In this document: positions 28,719 through 41,302 of the stretch, one piece after another
Position numbering within the stretch: the stretch's first letter is position 1
Layout of the letters: every line of letters starts with the position of its first letter
Assembly: GCA_023053545.1 (NCBI GenBank)
Contig: JAKZAN010000007.1
Coordinates: 868,001 to 932,000 of the forward strand
Direction of reading: 5' to 3'
Length of the DNA: 64,000 nucleotides
Origin: Lepidurus packardi
Taxonomy: Eukaryota; Arthropoda; Branchiopoda; Notostraca; Triopsidae
Notes under the pieces: generated by a model
Told to the model about the DNA's origin: nothing
Seen by the model: the letters and a program-made list of their open reading frames with translations, nothing else
Databases searched by the model: none
Position numbers and translations under genes: made by a program

Positions 28719-31700
28719 TCAAAGCTCGTCTTTGGACGGATTGCCTGAATTCAAGTCGGATTCATCGGTTGGAGTATTCAAGCCTAGTCGTTCTTCTTCG
28801 GTTAGGAAAACTGAGGCATGCTCGTTGACAAAGTCCTGTATAATTAGAGAGGTGTGTTCAATTTATGTAAAATTTTGGACCTAGAAGAACTTACTCTGAA
28901 ACCTTTGTAGGTGTGTTCCCCACTAAACTGTACGAGTTCATCTTTCTGAAAAGCAGGAATGAAAAAGATGGTGGGGTAGCCCTTTATCTGACCAACCGTA
29001 GGATGCAAATCATTGGCAGTGGCATCCATCTTTGCGATTACCAAATTAGGATTTTCTTTAGTCATCTTCTTGGCCAGCTTGATATAGACTGGTTCGAGAG
29101 CTTTGCAATGGCCACACCTTTTGGACAAACAAAACATTAAAAGAGACACTGACGTCAAATGTTTAGGTAAGGATTTTTTTCTTACCAAGGAGCATAGAAT
29201 TCAATGAGAATGTCCTTTTTAGCTTTCAAAACTTCTTCTTCGAATGTGTTCGCAACAATGACGCGAACCGGTCCTTTCTGGTTTTTCGGAATGGGCTGTG
29301 ACTTGAAATACGGTTTGATTTTTCCTGGTTTCCATTTACGTCACATTTAACATCACGTGTGAGGAAAAGTCAAATTGGTTTACCTGCCACCAACTTGTCA
29401 AGAAATTCCTGCAAATGCTCGGGCTCGAAATCATCGACGGGCTCCATCCGAAATTTGACTGTATTTTCAAAGGCAGCCACTTTAACGTCTTCGTTGCTGT
29501 CGGACAAGCCCAAAGCCCGTAATTCGTCATCGTATTCCTCTTCGTTGCTGATGGCAAACTTGACGTTTGTATGGCGCAATTCTTTTGCGACTTGCACAAT
29601 TTTCTTGCGAATTATTTGAGTGTCTGTAGTGATGAAGGCATTTCATAATGGATTGTTTTACATGGTATTGGATTTCTGAAACGTAATACATACCTTTGAC
29701 AAACTGGTGGTTAAAGTTGACGTCGTAGTACAGAACCACAAGAGGCCGAGTGGTATATTTGAATGCATCGTTGGCTTTTGTCCGCTGTCCAACAATCGGT
29801 ACGCTAGCTTTTTGAACAAATTCCACAATTTCCTTAAAAGTCCCGGATATCTAGAGTGAAAGGGAAAAATCAGATGCAATACGTCATCGCGCAGCGAGGC
29901 AAATAATAGAAATTCGTACCTTGGAAAATTCGTAGAATTTCGCCTCGTATTCCGAGTGGTATATTTCGGGCTGGAAAACCACCAAAGTGTTTGGCCGGAT
30001 ATCGTAATGTTCGAGTACGTCAGCATTGAATGTGTGCCAGAAATTGAAGAAACCTGGGGTCGGACATTCAAAACAGAGGATCTAGTTAGTGCCTTTCTTA
30101 AAAACTAAACAATTATGCAGCTATTTCAAGGAGAAACAAACAGTTCATTATGGGCAAATTAAGAATGCACACGGATGTCAAGGAGGGCTGGCTGACGTTC
30201 AGTACGAACTAATAAAATAAATACCACGCATTCTATACTAAGATCTGTTTCGTCTCTCAGGTAGATTTTTTTCTCGGACCAGGGCAGTAGTCGTAAATTC
30301 AAGTGGCATACTTGGGGGACTGCTTTTCTAGTGAGTTCTTGTTGAAATTAGTAAAGGTCTGGAAGTTTTTACCTCGCATTTCATGTGTAGCTGCAACGTA
30401 CTCTTCATATAAATCTGTTTGGCTGTCAAAAAAGCCCGCCACTGTGCACTCGTAACGATCCATTTGATTCTGCGCTTCCCTAACCGTCTTCACTTCAACC
30501 GAAGGAGGCTTGGCCAGCATTTTCATATGTTCCACTATACCTGCTTCCTCACGAGGGCCCTTGTAATCATACACACGGCCTTTACGAACGATCTAATTGA
30601 CAAGGAATTAAACAAACGAATAAAACGTAAATAAATAAACTCAATAAATGAAGGAGGAAAAGATAAAAAAAAAAAAAAAATAACCTTGAGAGTGGGCCAG
30701 CCAGCAATTTTCATTGAATCTGCCAAGCTCTTTTCTTTGGGACCATCCACTTTGGCTAAAGCTATCCCGTATTGTTCTAAAGTACGGGCTGCACCTTCAT
30801 ATTCAGGTTCCAACTATACATATTAACATATGATCATGCTTATCAAACAAGGATTTACTAGGTTTTCGGTTTTTTACTTGTTTACAGTGTTTACACCAAG
30901 GAGCGTAGAACTCGACCAACATTAGATTTGCTTTGCGAGCTGCTTGCGTAAAGTTATCGGTAGTCAGGACAACAACAGCAGATGTGGGAGGTTTCCATTT
31001 TGGATCCGATACTTGAGTCATATAGTCTTCGATACCTGTTGCAATGTACCCCAAATATAACCCTTATATTCCATTTGGAAGAATAGTAACATTCATTTAC
31101 CTTGGGCAGTCCGTGATCCTGTATAGTCTTCGTATTTCACCCCATTTTTGAACAGAACAATAGTTGGGAATCCGGTAATCATGTGCTCTTTTGCCAACTC
31201 TACTTCTTTGCTAGCATCTACTTTAGCCAAAATTAAATGTTTGGCCTTGAGGTTTTTTGCTGCTTTCGAGTATTCTGGCGCTAAGCTTTGACAGTGCCCA
31301 CACCTTTGAATTAAAAAGAAAAGAAAAATAACGTTATTTTACTATAGAGCTGGCCAAAAAAGTATCCACAGTATTTTACATACCATGGTGCATAAAATTC
31401 GACAAGAATTAACGGATGTTTGCGGACAAAATACGCGAACGTTTCGCGGGTTAAGATGAGAACGTCGTCTTCTTCAATACTGTGATAATTGCCATAAACC
31501 CCTTCCACGACGGGAATATCTGTAAAATATATAAAAATTTACCCGTATCTTTCTTAACCGGCCTTAAGGCTTTCTAACTGTCGCCAGGTCAGTGAACCTC
31601 GCCAAGCACTATGTTGAATCAAAGCCGAATCTCAACTCTTACAAATACCATAACATTTTCAGAGCTAAAATAATGTGAGTTTTAGAGTTCCATTGCACGA

Positions 31701-31874
31701 CTGTTTGCCAATACTTCCTTAACTTTTTCGCAACATTCTTGGATGATAAAAGTTACCTCTGTCGTCCGGTATATCATTCACATTCTGCGTAGCCAAGGAA
31801 GAAGGCGATAAACTGCACGCTAGGAAAAGTACCACAAAATATGGAAAAAACTTCGCTGATTTATCTTTTGGCAT
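28719..31874 (-). CDS. PDIA4: Protein disulfide isomerase A4 (ERp72) type, three thioredoxin active sites, KDEL
   Basis: Twelve exons encode about 640 residues. The first exon begins at 31874 with a signal peptide (VVLFLACSLSPSSLA). Three catalytic thioredoxin domains follow in the order a0, a, b, b', a': LVEFYAPWCGHC, then LVEFYAPWCKHCKQ, then two redox-inactive domains (for example VAGFFDSQTDLYEEYV), then LIEFYAPWCGHCKALEPVY. The cis-proline stretches GFPTIVLFKNG, GWPTLK and GYPTIFFI are intact, and the protein ends in KDEL for retention in the endoplasmic reticulum. This order and the number of active sites match ERp72/PDIA4, which forms and rearranges disulfides in secretory proteins. The middle active site reads CKHC where the family usually has CGHC. 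The C-terminal tail is acidic before KDEL. It is divergently arranged with the PTPN4-like gene. Confidence 0.95.
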
Positions 31875-32920
31875 GTTGGAGAGGTCAATCAGAGTACTCG
31901 CTGTATTTCAGACTGAAGGAACGAACAAACGAAACGCATTCTAAACGCAGCCCAGACGAACAAGGAAAAGCAGCGTACCATGGAAGAGGTGGTCTTTGGT
32001 AGACAACGTGGCAAAATCTACAGGTGCCACGATAGTAGATCCTCCGTGTGTTGGTATGACACCGCATTTCATAGCGGAACATACCGAAGGTTTTAAAACC
32101 ACGAAAGCGGAAATCCGATAAGTAGCATGGTTTGAACGAGTTCGTTCACTTGTTATCAAGTAAGAATAGGACTTCACTTGTGCGTAAATATTTGGAGTAA
32201 CGTATTGCAAGTTTTTAAAAACTCCAATGGCTATTCAAGTGCGTTAATTTTTCTCTGTACTGTTTCAGCGTCGCATGTTTAATCTGATTAAACATGTTTA
32301 ATTATGTTTAATTTGCTGAAAGTTAAACTGTATTGCCACCTTTGTAAAAGCGCATGTTGATTTAAAAACCTGAGGTAATCATTTCAAAAGAAAAAATATT
32401 AAATGGCATATTGTAATATAAAGTCAGTTCGACTAAAATGGAAAAATTGCGCATTTCTCTACCACCAGATGACGCCAGGCGCTGGCTTTTACACCCTAAT
32501 TATATTCAAAGGGATGAATCCTTGGCTCGTAATATTTCAGCCAAGGGCCTTGTTTATACTGCCATGTTTGTTGTGATTGCGTGAGATTGCAGCGGCTCTT
32601 TGGCTGTCTGGAAAGTCACACTTATTGCGCACGCCATGGCGTGCTAGGCTTACGATTATTACGTTTTCATGTCTAGTTTTCGTTTGGAAGTCTGTGTTCT
32701 AATAGATTCTTGTCATGCGTTGAAAGCAAGGCAACTGAAACGTACCGTAATTCATTAAAAATAGTCTGGCTCTGCTTTTGATTATCTCAATCTCCTATTA
32801 AGACGGAAAAGGAAAAAAAACGTATCTTGGAATCTCAGCAAGGTTTGTTTTTGATATCTGCACACGATTAATTTGAAAAGCGAAAGGAATTTAGAAGCTG
32901 AGCCGGTGTAAAGTTGAATC
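31875..32920. promoter_or_regulatory. Shared intergenic region of divergent PDIA4 and PTPN4-like genes
   Basis: The two start codons face away from each other across 1,046 nt, so both promoters and 5' untranslated regions must lie here or in unseen upstream exons. Near 32272-32312 there is a cluster of TGTTTAAT/ATTAAACA motifs (partly palindromic). No core promoter element is confidently identified. Confidence 0.4.
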
Positions 32921-35900
32921 ATGCCGCGTCGGGTAATAAGTGTGCGGGAGTCGGTTGTAAGCAGTGGCACGACTTGCATCGGAACCCCAAATTCTTCAAG
33001 GAAAACTGACACTGTCCAAGAATCAAAGAACAATGCTAGCATTACAAACAACCAGTTGGATATACGGTTGCAAAAAGGACTGTTATGCCAAGTGTACTTT
33101 TTGGATGGTACCTCCCAAGCCTTCTGCATTGGGGTAAAAATTTTGTTTGTTTCTGTTTTAGATGTGATTGCCTCATTTGCATTGTTTGTTTATTTTTTCA
33201 TGTAGAAATATTCAAAAGGTCAGTCACTTTTGGACCTCGTATTTCGCCACCTTGATCTCGTGGAGAAGGACTATTTCGGTCTTTTATTTTGCGACCCAGG
33301 ATATGAGTCGGCTAGTCCCAGCTTCTGTGAATCATCGGTAAGATAATGTTTCATTTTAGTGTTTTGTTTTATATTTACTTGATCCTGTATTCCTTTAGCG
33401 GTGGTTAAATCCCTTGAAAGGGGTCAAAAAGCAAATTAAAGGTATTATTACTATAGTCAGTTGTAAGAACTGAAATGACAATGGCTTTCCGTGGTTTAGA
33501 TGCTGTTCAGCCAGTCAATTTCCATTTTCGAGTCAAATTCTACGTAGACGACCCTAGTAAGCTGAAGGAAGAGTATACACGCTACCAATTTTTCTTGCAA
33601 ATTTGCAGTGACATCAAGCAAGGCAAGTTGGTGGTCCCACCAACGACTGCCTGTTTATTGGCTAGTTATGCTGTTCAAAGTAAAACTTGTATTTGCATTG
33701 TATTCCATTATGCGCTAAACTAAGTTTATACATTGCAGCCGAACTTGGAGATTATAGTGTAGAAGAACATGGAACAAACCACAGATACTTATCGAGCAAC
33801 GAGTGGGTGTTGGGACAAGGAGAAGATACAGAAAAGAAATTGATGGAACTACACAAGCTTCATAAAGGCCAAACGCCTGCTGATGCAGAGTACAACTTTT
33901 TAGATCATGCCAAACGCTTGGAAATGTACGGCGTGGACTTGCATAAAGCCAAAGTAATTTCTTTTCTTATTATCTTCGAAGTTGACTCCGCGAATTTTTA
34001 AAAGGATTCGACGAGCAAGGACCTCTTTGTTGGCGTGAGCTCCAAAGGAGTGTTAGTGTTTCATAATGGAATTCGAGTCAACACATTTTGCTGGTCAAAA
34101 ATTGTCAAAATTTCTTTCAAACAAACTCTGTTTATGATTCAGCTCCACCGGGAAGCTGTAAGTTTCAATTTCAATTAGTTTAATCATATTCTATAATGAT
34201 CCTAAACTCGAATCTCTAGTCGGAAGATTACGACACTCTGTTATGCTTTAATCTTGTGACGTATCGATCTTGCAAGAATCTGTGGCGTTCGTGCGTGGAA
34301 TATCACGCATTTTTTCGGTTGGAAACCTCTTTGCCGCCCAGTCGTACCCTTAAATTTAGTTTTGGATTGGGTTTGGGGTCAAAATTTCGCTATTCGGGTC
34401 GGAGTCAACATCAAACCATGATGGAAACCCAAAGTCAAGCCCGCATTCAGCCCTTTTTTAGGTAACTAGTCTGCCACATGTGATTTCTGGACAAATCCTA
34501 ATGTCTAAAAAAGTAGGTTTGCTAGCGTCCGTCATGGAAGAAAGACGGTCACAGGGATCGAGGGACGTTCTCGTGGTAGCGTTCGTTTCCCTTCCGCCAG
34601 TCCGTTGCTATCTCGTGCAGCTACGATGGGCATAAATGGCCAGAGCACGTGTACTTCGTCGACCAATGGCAAGAGCTTTAATGGTCACAGATCTCACGAC
34701 TCATATCGGGTGCAGTCCAAAGTCATCCAAGAACCCAGGATTGCTTGGGCAGAGAGCTCACCTTCCGACGAGTATGGCGTTTTATCAAACTGACGCTAAG
34801 CAAGAGCACTAGACAATTTTTTAAAATTATTTTTATAGTGACGGAGGCTTTTTAGCTCGACCTACCGTTGCGGTGGGGGCTCCAGCAGCTTCGCCAGAAT
34901 CTCTAGGTCCTTTCTCACCGACCGTTCCTTTGAACACTTTGGCCTACGCAGACGATTATTCCGAAAAGGATACCGTATCTGTCTCGGCAGCAACCTGTGA
35001 TTCACGTAGTCAAGCCCTTGCTGATGATCCGGCAGCAGGATATGGCGTCTTGTGTATTCGCATGCAGCCGGACGCCAATGGCCGCTTTGGGTTCAACATC
35101 CGAGGCGGTGTAGATGAAGGAGGGGCGGTCATAGTCTCGCGTGTAGCCCACAATACTTCAGCGGACATGTGCTACCCACGTCTGAACGAAGGGGATCAGT
35201 TGCTAAGCGTCAATGGACACTTGTTGGATGGCTTGAGTCATGATGAAGTAGTGGCACTGATTCGTCAAGCCGCAGAGCCCCTGGATGAAAGCTCACAGAG
35301 AGGAGGCTTGGAGCTCACGATAAAACATAACGGTATATAAAGCTTTGCAATTGTCAAATTAAGAATTCATGACCTTCCTTATTTAGTGTATGAGGGTGAA
35401 GAGGCGGCTGAAGAATCGCCCTATATTTTCGTACTAGATACCCTTACCGGTTCAGATAAGTCATCAGACTCGCCACTAACCCTTGCCCAGTCTATGACGT
35501 TGATGGAAGAAGGACTGCGAACAGGATGGATTATGGCTCAGTTTGAGTTGCTGCACCGAAAGAATCCAGGATGGGCCATGACCGAAGCCAAAAAACTTGA
35601 CAATGTGAAAAAGAACCGATACAACGACATTTCTCCTTGTAATTATATTTTTCCCCACGCCAAGTAGGAGGGTTTTTATTAACTCAATACTATGAAATTT
35701 TAGATGATTCTACACGAATCGTCTTGAGATCCTGCAATTCTGGGGACTACATCAATGCAAATTATGTTCTCATGACAGTTCCTAGCGTCGAAACAGTCAA
35801 TAGATATATCGCCACACAAGGTACAGACATTGTTTTCATTTCCAGTGCCTTGTTTCTCATCCAGACTTCTATATTTTTTATGCTCAAGGTCCCATGCCAA

Positions 35901-36685
35901 ATACGGTGGCTGATTTCTGGTTATTGGTATGGCAGGGCCAGTGTCCATTAGTGGTCATGTTGACGGCACTTTTGGAAAGAGGTCGTATCAAATGTCACTG
36001 CTACTGGCCAGAATTACACCAAACGTTGGAGCTAGACTCGCACGGTTTGCAAGTGACTTGCATTCAATACGTTGAGAAGGGCACGCATCACATGCGCGAA
36101 TTTACCCTTACAGATCAAGAGGTATCATTATAATTCCCCCCCCCCCCCCCCCCAAAAAAAATATAATCATATAGAATAATATTTAAGTTAATATTTAAAA
36201 ATAGAATAATGTTTGGTTGGTTTAGACTGGCGAGGAACGCAGTGTGATGCACGTACAGTATTTGCCTTGGCCAGATCATGGAGTACCTGATGAAGCATCT
36301 GTGCCAGACTTTCTCAACTTGATGTTGGAACTACGTCAATTGCGCTCAGACTTGTGTGGTCCAGATGAGCATGTACTTGTACATTGCTCAGCTGGCATTG
36401 GAAGAACCGGCGTTTTGATTCTGCTGGACACGGCGATGGCCTTTATAGAAGCCAACCAGTCCGTGATGCCTCTCGATATTGTTAAAACCATGCGAGACCA
36501 ACGGCCTATGATGATTCAAACAGCAGTACGTTTTTATACCGTTTTCCCATAACGTGGGTTAACTTTTAATAACGATTTTTCTATTTCGTTGTTTCTTGCA
36601 GATTCAGTTTAAATTTGCTTGCGAGTGCATTCAACGTATTTACCGAGAAGGAATTGTGTCGCCCCTACCAGAATTTGCAAGTTAG
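32921..36685 (+). CDS. PTPN4: FERM-PDZ non-receptor protein tyrosine phosphatase (PTPN4/PTPN3 type)
   Basis: Fourteen exons encode 970 residues with all phases closing: 32921-33133, 33206-33337, 33399-33441, 33500-33679, 33739-33953, 34005-34157, 34220-34461, 34517-34771, 34839-35332, 35387-35638, 35704-35820, 35889-36121, 36226-36525, 36602-36685. Human PTPN4 has 926. The FERM domain spans about residues 50-345 ([26 protein letters not shown]-like block, [10 protein letters not shown]). The FERM-adjacent region and a Ser-rich linker follow. A PDZ domain covers about 547-640 ([20 protein letters not shown]). The phosphatase domain contains [22 protein letters not shown], the WPD loop WPDHGVP and the P-loop [11 protein letters not shown] with catalytic Cys near residue 897, so it should be active. 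Family members act at the submembrane cytoskeleton and dephosphorylate receptor-associated proteins. It converges with the ING gene, with 364 nt between stops. Confidence 0.95.
36136..36153. repeat. Poly-C tract (18 C) in a PTPN4 intron
   Basis: Uninterrupted run of 18 C followed by a run of A, inside the 104-nt intron between exons 12 and 13 of the phosphatase gene, only 14 nt after the donor site. Confidence 0.9.
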
Positions 36686-37049
36686 CACCTTTTTTCGTAG
36701 TGCAGTTATCGCAGCCAGGATCTTGTCAAAAAAAAGTTGCAAAGCGTGTCTATTTTTGTGGATGTCCTACCTTTGCTAACCTGGAAATTTTGTAATGTCA
36801 TGTATGAGGCTATGTAGCAGCTCGTTTTCGAGTAGCCCCTAGATTTACACATATCTTTTCTACAAAACGATTAACCAAACGCATTGGCGTGGGCAAGTAA
36901 GTTGTCTAGATTTACAAAAACCAAGTGCATTTATTTAAAACGTGTCTGACGAAAGTATCTGGTAGCCCATAACAAAAGAATTTAGTACTGCTAGTCAGAT
37001 TTTCAGAGGAATACAACAATTGTTTCGGCATCATTTCAGTGACGCATCC

Positions 37050-38052
37050 TCATGTTACTTTTTTCTTACGGTCAGCCGAACACTTGGGGCAGTACCATTT
37101 CCCTTTCGGCTTGGTCGTCAATCCCACGCACGCAAAATGGAACCATTCAATGGGACACTTTTAAAATAAAAGTTTAATTTTCAAATCAAATAATTGTTAC
37201 GCATTCTTACGTCTGAATTGTCGCAGCCAATCATTTCTCCATACGATACTTGGTGACAAAGGCAATAGGTAGGTTCATTAGGGTCGACGGGCATATCGAG
37301 TACATCGGCAGGGTGGGTAATGTTCATTCCTAGGGCGCTGTCTGTGGATGCAGTTGTGGTTGTGCTCTTCTTGTTCCCTTTCTTTCGCGAAGGCTCCTCA
37401 TCGGTAGTTTTAAAGCCACTCTCTGTTTCAGTTTTTCCCTTCTTCTTTTTTTCCTTATCGCCTATTTTTTTACTACGACCTTCTAAACATAGGATTATAG
37501 GCTGTACTCCTGGGAACTTTAGTGAAAGTTAGCCTACTTTTCGTTTCCACAGGCTCTACATCCTCTTTAACTGGAGTAGGCGGTGTACCTTTCTCTTTAA
37601 TTTCTGCTTCAAAGCGAGCCAAGTCCGAATCTAATCGCCGAATATGCTTATCTACCTTTAGGACCCCAAAAAATAACGAATAAATTTGTAATAAAAGGTA
37701 AAATAGACCAGTTTTACCAGTTCGTAGGTTTGGATAGCCAACTGAACTTTATCGTCTCCATACTCTTTGGCTTTGTTAAAAAGCTTTTGGATTTTTTCAG
37801 TTCCTTCTTTCCTTTTTTCAGTGTTCAGGTGACTTACGTTCTCTACATGAACGTCTGCTAAAACGTCAATTTCTCGCATTAAAGACTGAGCTCTTGTATC
37901 CAAGTCCCTCATCAATGTGAAATTCCTTTGCAGTTCAATGGGCAAGGACTCTAAACCTATAAACCAGTTTCTTCGTGGGTTAAAAAGGCACAAATGTATT
38001 TTATTCTTAACTTACTGTCCAAATAATGCTCCAAGTATAATGCTGTAGTCAT
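37050..38052 (-). CDS. ING5: Inhibitor of growth protein, ING4/ING5 type, PHD finger
   Basis: Five exons starting at 38052 (short exon encoding [13 protein letters not shown]) and ending at 37050. The N-terminal ING helices are clear ([17 protein letters not shown], then [16 protein letters not shown] and [19 protein letters not shown]). A basic nuclear-localisation region follows ([18 protein letters not shown]). The C-terminal PHD zinc finger has the Cys4-His-Cys3 set: [29 protein letters not shown] and WYCPKC. ING4/5 proteins dimerise through the N-terminus, bind histone H3 trimethylated on Lys4 by the PHD finger, and recruit histone acetyltransferase complexes. The predicted length, about 240 residues, matches the family. 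ING4 and ING5 cannot be separated here; arthropods usually have a single gene for the pair. Confidence 0.93.
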
Positions 38053-39187
38053 CTTTTTCAGGAAATTCACATAAACTTCTTTGCCGCCGCTTTGTTATTG
38101 ACTTTCCCTTAGGGGCGGTGCTTATGGGCCACTCACGTTGCCAAAGGCGCGCTGAATTTAAAATGGGATGTAAGACGTGATCAACGGACGGGTTGCTGCT
38201 ATAGTTCCAAGAACCTTTTTAAGAGTTGCGTTGTCGCTGACCAGCAAAATTGAACAGGTACGTAGTCTTTTCTGAACTTCATTTTTTCGTGTGGTAGAAT
38301 AACTACAGAATACATTATAAGAACACCAGAAGATACCGTAACACCAGCCGAACTCTTGACTAGTACTTCTCGAGCAAATACAACCTCAACGCATTTAAAA
38401 CTAAGGCCTCCAAAACTAGAGCAGAATATCTCACTTTCACGAGAGTATGAACTACACCCGTCGAGTGCAACAGATTTTGAAATTAGGAGAACAAATACTT
38501 TACTTACACGACGTTTGAATGCAAAAAGGTACAAGTGTTTTATATCTCGTTCTTTATTCATGAAAAAAACCCGTCTTTCTATTTAAAAGCGGGTAATGGA
38601 CAACTCCCTTTTCAAGCCTAGTATCGAGAACAAGTACCCCCTTTATATAAGAAAGCTTACAGCTATTTTGTAACCGATAAAACCACAAGAGCGACCCCAG
38701 TTTTCCGAAGCTGTTTCCCTTGGCATACTTTGTCCGATCGGGCGAAAACGTTCAAATTCAAATTTCGTTTGGATTTTTGACAGAAAAATCTATCAGCATA
38801 CTAAATAATTGTACTTCTGTGTCATTGTTCCACCTTCGAAATGGACCAACTACCAAGAAAACAGGTGGACTAATTACATACCCGCGGCCAATAGGCTGAT
38901 TCGGGTGCGTGACTGAAAGGAAGTTATAGAATTTCGTTCCTTCAGGTCACTTTGGATGTATAGTTTGAATGCTTCCGAGGGATTTAGGTGAACGTTATCT
39001 AATGTAAGACAATCAGTTGCCAAACTGAGCTGTGCAGTGGCTGATGACGGCTTTAACCTTTTTGTTCTCTTGTTGCTGGCTTTTTTTTTGTAAACTGGAT
39101 CTGAGAGTGATTTTATTGACAAGAAAGTATACGTTTAGTCGTGTGGCGTAACCTGCTTGTAATATTTGACACAGGTTACCAAACAAC
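38053..39187. other. Intergenic between divergent ING and bestrophin genes
   Basis: A 1.1-kb stretch holding the promoters of both flanking genes. A 120-codon open frame on the minus strand at 38199-38561 has no recognisable motif and is not called. No transposon structure seen. Confidence 0.45.
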
Positions 39188-41022
39188 ATGAAGTATAACC
39201 CGGAAACTTTAGTGGATGAAGGCTTTGTTGCAAAACTGTTCAAATGGCGAGGATCCATGTACCAGCTCCTTTACAGAGAGCTCCTAGTGTTTCTCGCCAT
39301 TTACGGATTACTGAGCCTCGTGTACCGTTATACGCTCGATGAGAACCAACAAAAGTAAAAGCGTCTATACACTCATGACCCAGAAAGATTTATTCTCGTA
39401 ATTCGAACCACTGTAGGGTTTTTGAGAAATGTGTCCATTATTTCGACAAGTACACCAACATGGTTCCTTTATCCTTTATCGTCGGCTTCTATGTAAGTAC
39501 AGATTTGAATTTTTACTCCCTCCGACTTCGCAGTTAAAAAAGTCTGTGTTTTAGGTTGCAACTATTGCTGGGAGATGGTGGGCTCAATACATGTCGATCC
39601 CGTGGCCAGATAAGTAGCATAACACACAGAAGACAAAATAATTACAGGACATAAGAACGGAGTATTTTTACTAGGTTGGTATTGGCTATTAACATGTATT
39701 TACCCGGTGAAGACCTGGAAGGCAGACTTTACAGACGGACTCTCTTGCGGTACGCCAACCTTATGATGGTCCTTACTCTTCGCACCATATCCAGTCGCGT
39801 GAGAAACCGGTTTACTTCCATGGAAACCCTAGTTGACTTGGGTACGAAAACTAACCATGTGTAACCCTTTCCAGAGTAATTTTTGTATATTCATATATTT
39901 TCTTATACAGGTTTTATGACTCGACCTGAACTGGAATGTCACGAAAATGCCAAGATTAAATATGCGAAGTATTGGATTCCTAGTGTGTGGTTTGTCGAAT
40001 TACTTAAAAAAGCAAAAAATCAAGGACGCGTCACAGACAGCTATGGGCTTAGCTTAATTATGAAGGTATTAGCTTCATTTATCAAGTAAGAAATTAACTT
40101 GTATTTTGTCTAGGAATTGCTGTCCTTTCGTGATAAGTGTACCATCTTGTGGTGCTATGATTGGGTTAGTTTGCCGTTAGTCTACACTCAAGTATGCATT
40201 TTACCCCCCCAAAAAAAAACGAATACTAGTCTGAAATAAAAATTCAACCTCGAGGTGGTTACCCTAGCGACGTACACATTCTTTCTCGCATGTCTATTTG
40301 GGCGACAAAAAGTAGGAACCGAAATCGACTCCAAAGACATTCCTGTTGATGTCTACTTTCCATTATTTACAGTCTTGCAATTTCTCTTTTACATGGGACT
40401 GCTAAAAGTGAACAAATCTTATCTTCAATAGTACTGTACCCATAATAATTAAGCGTTGTAGGTGGCCGAGCAACTGTTTAACCCATTTGGGGAGGACGAA
40501 GAGGATTTCGAAGTAAACTATCTCATAGACAGACACATCAAAGTATGTTTACGACGCGGTCGTCTTACATTTCGCTAATAAATTGTTTTTGTTTTGTATA
40601 GGTTTGTTATATGGCTACAGACACGTTGTGCACAATGATACCACCAGTGACCAAGGATATATTCTTTGATCAAGACGCAGTCGAGTTTCCAAAGTTTCCA
40701 AGCGACGACGATAGTCTTTTACGTAGCATGCTTAGAAAAATTAAACCCAGCGAACACGACAAGTAATTGCATCCCAACCGATTGACTCTATTTTTATTTA
40801 TTTTTTTACTTTTAGACATGACAGTGAGGACGTACACCTTTTGCCAATGGTGGCAGAAGAAGGCAACATTTTGCGCAACGGAATCAAGAGTAAGTTTGGA
40901 TTTAAGAGACTACATTGTTTAATAATGCGTGGAACTCTATAGCAAATGTCGAAATGGTTACAGACGAACCGATATTTGAAGCTAATGTTGCAGAGATAGA
41001 GAAAGAAGTAGCCAAGGGCTAA
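39188..41022 (+). CDS. Bestrophin-family chloride channel (copy 1, canonical)
   Basis: Eleven exons encode about 460 residues. The N-terminus reads [19 protein letters not shown], then [24 protein letters not shown], the family motif [23 protein letters not shown], the [20 protein letters not shown] block, and the helix after [14 protein letters not shown]. The acidic Ca-clasp region is intact ([19 protein letters not shown]). Bestrophins are pentameric Ca-activated anion channels in the plasma or endosomal membrane; pore and neck residues around GFYV look normal. Most introns are about 60 nt. The C-terminal tail after the clasp is short and acidic. A paralogue follows 280 nt downstream on the same strand with introns at matching places, so the pair arose by tandem duplication. 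Confidence 0.93.
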
Positions 41023-41302
41023 ACCTATTCGTCACGTTCCTGCCAATTAGTCTACGATTTCTGCATGTTTAGCGGTACTGTTGTTTTCTTTAAAATTAAC
41101 GTAATCTTTTACGAATCCTACTGTAAGCAACAATAACGAATACAACATTCTTTTCTTAGTAGGAGAAACGATTCTCGACGTTTTTCCAACGTGTACCTAG
41201 TGTTCGGGGAAACCTTTTCCTTTATCGGTTTACGATCTTTACAACATTCCGGGTTTCACTGTAGGTCGCAGCAGTCGGTGTAAAACATTTGACCAGTGAA
41301 AA

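Noticed and set aside
38199-38561. 120-codon minus-strand open frame between ING and bestrophin
   Set aside because: No motif, lies in a divergent promoter region, and a second frame overlaps on the other strand.
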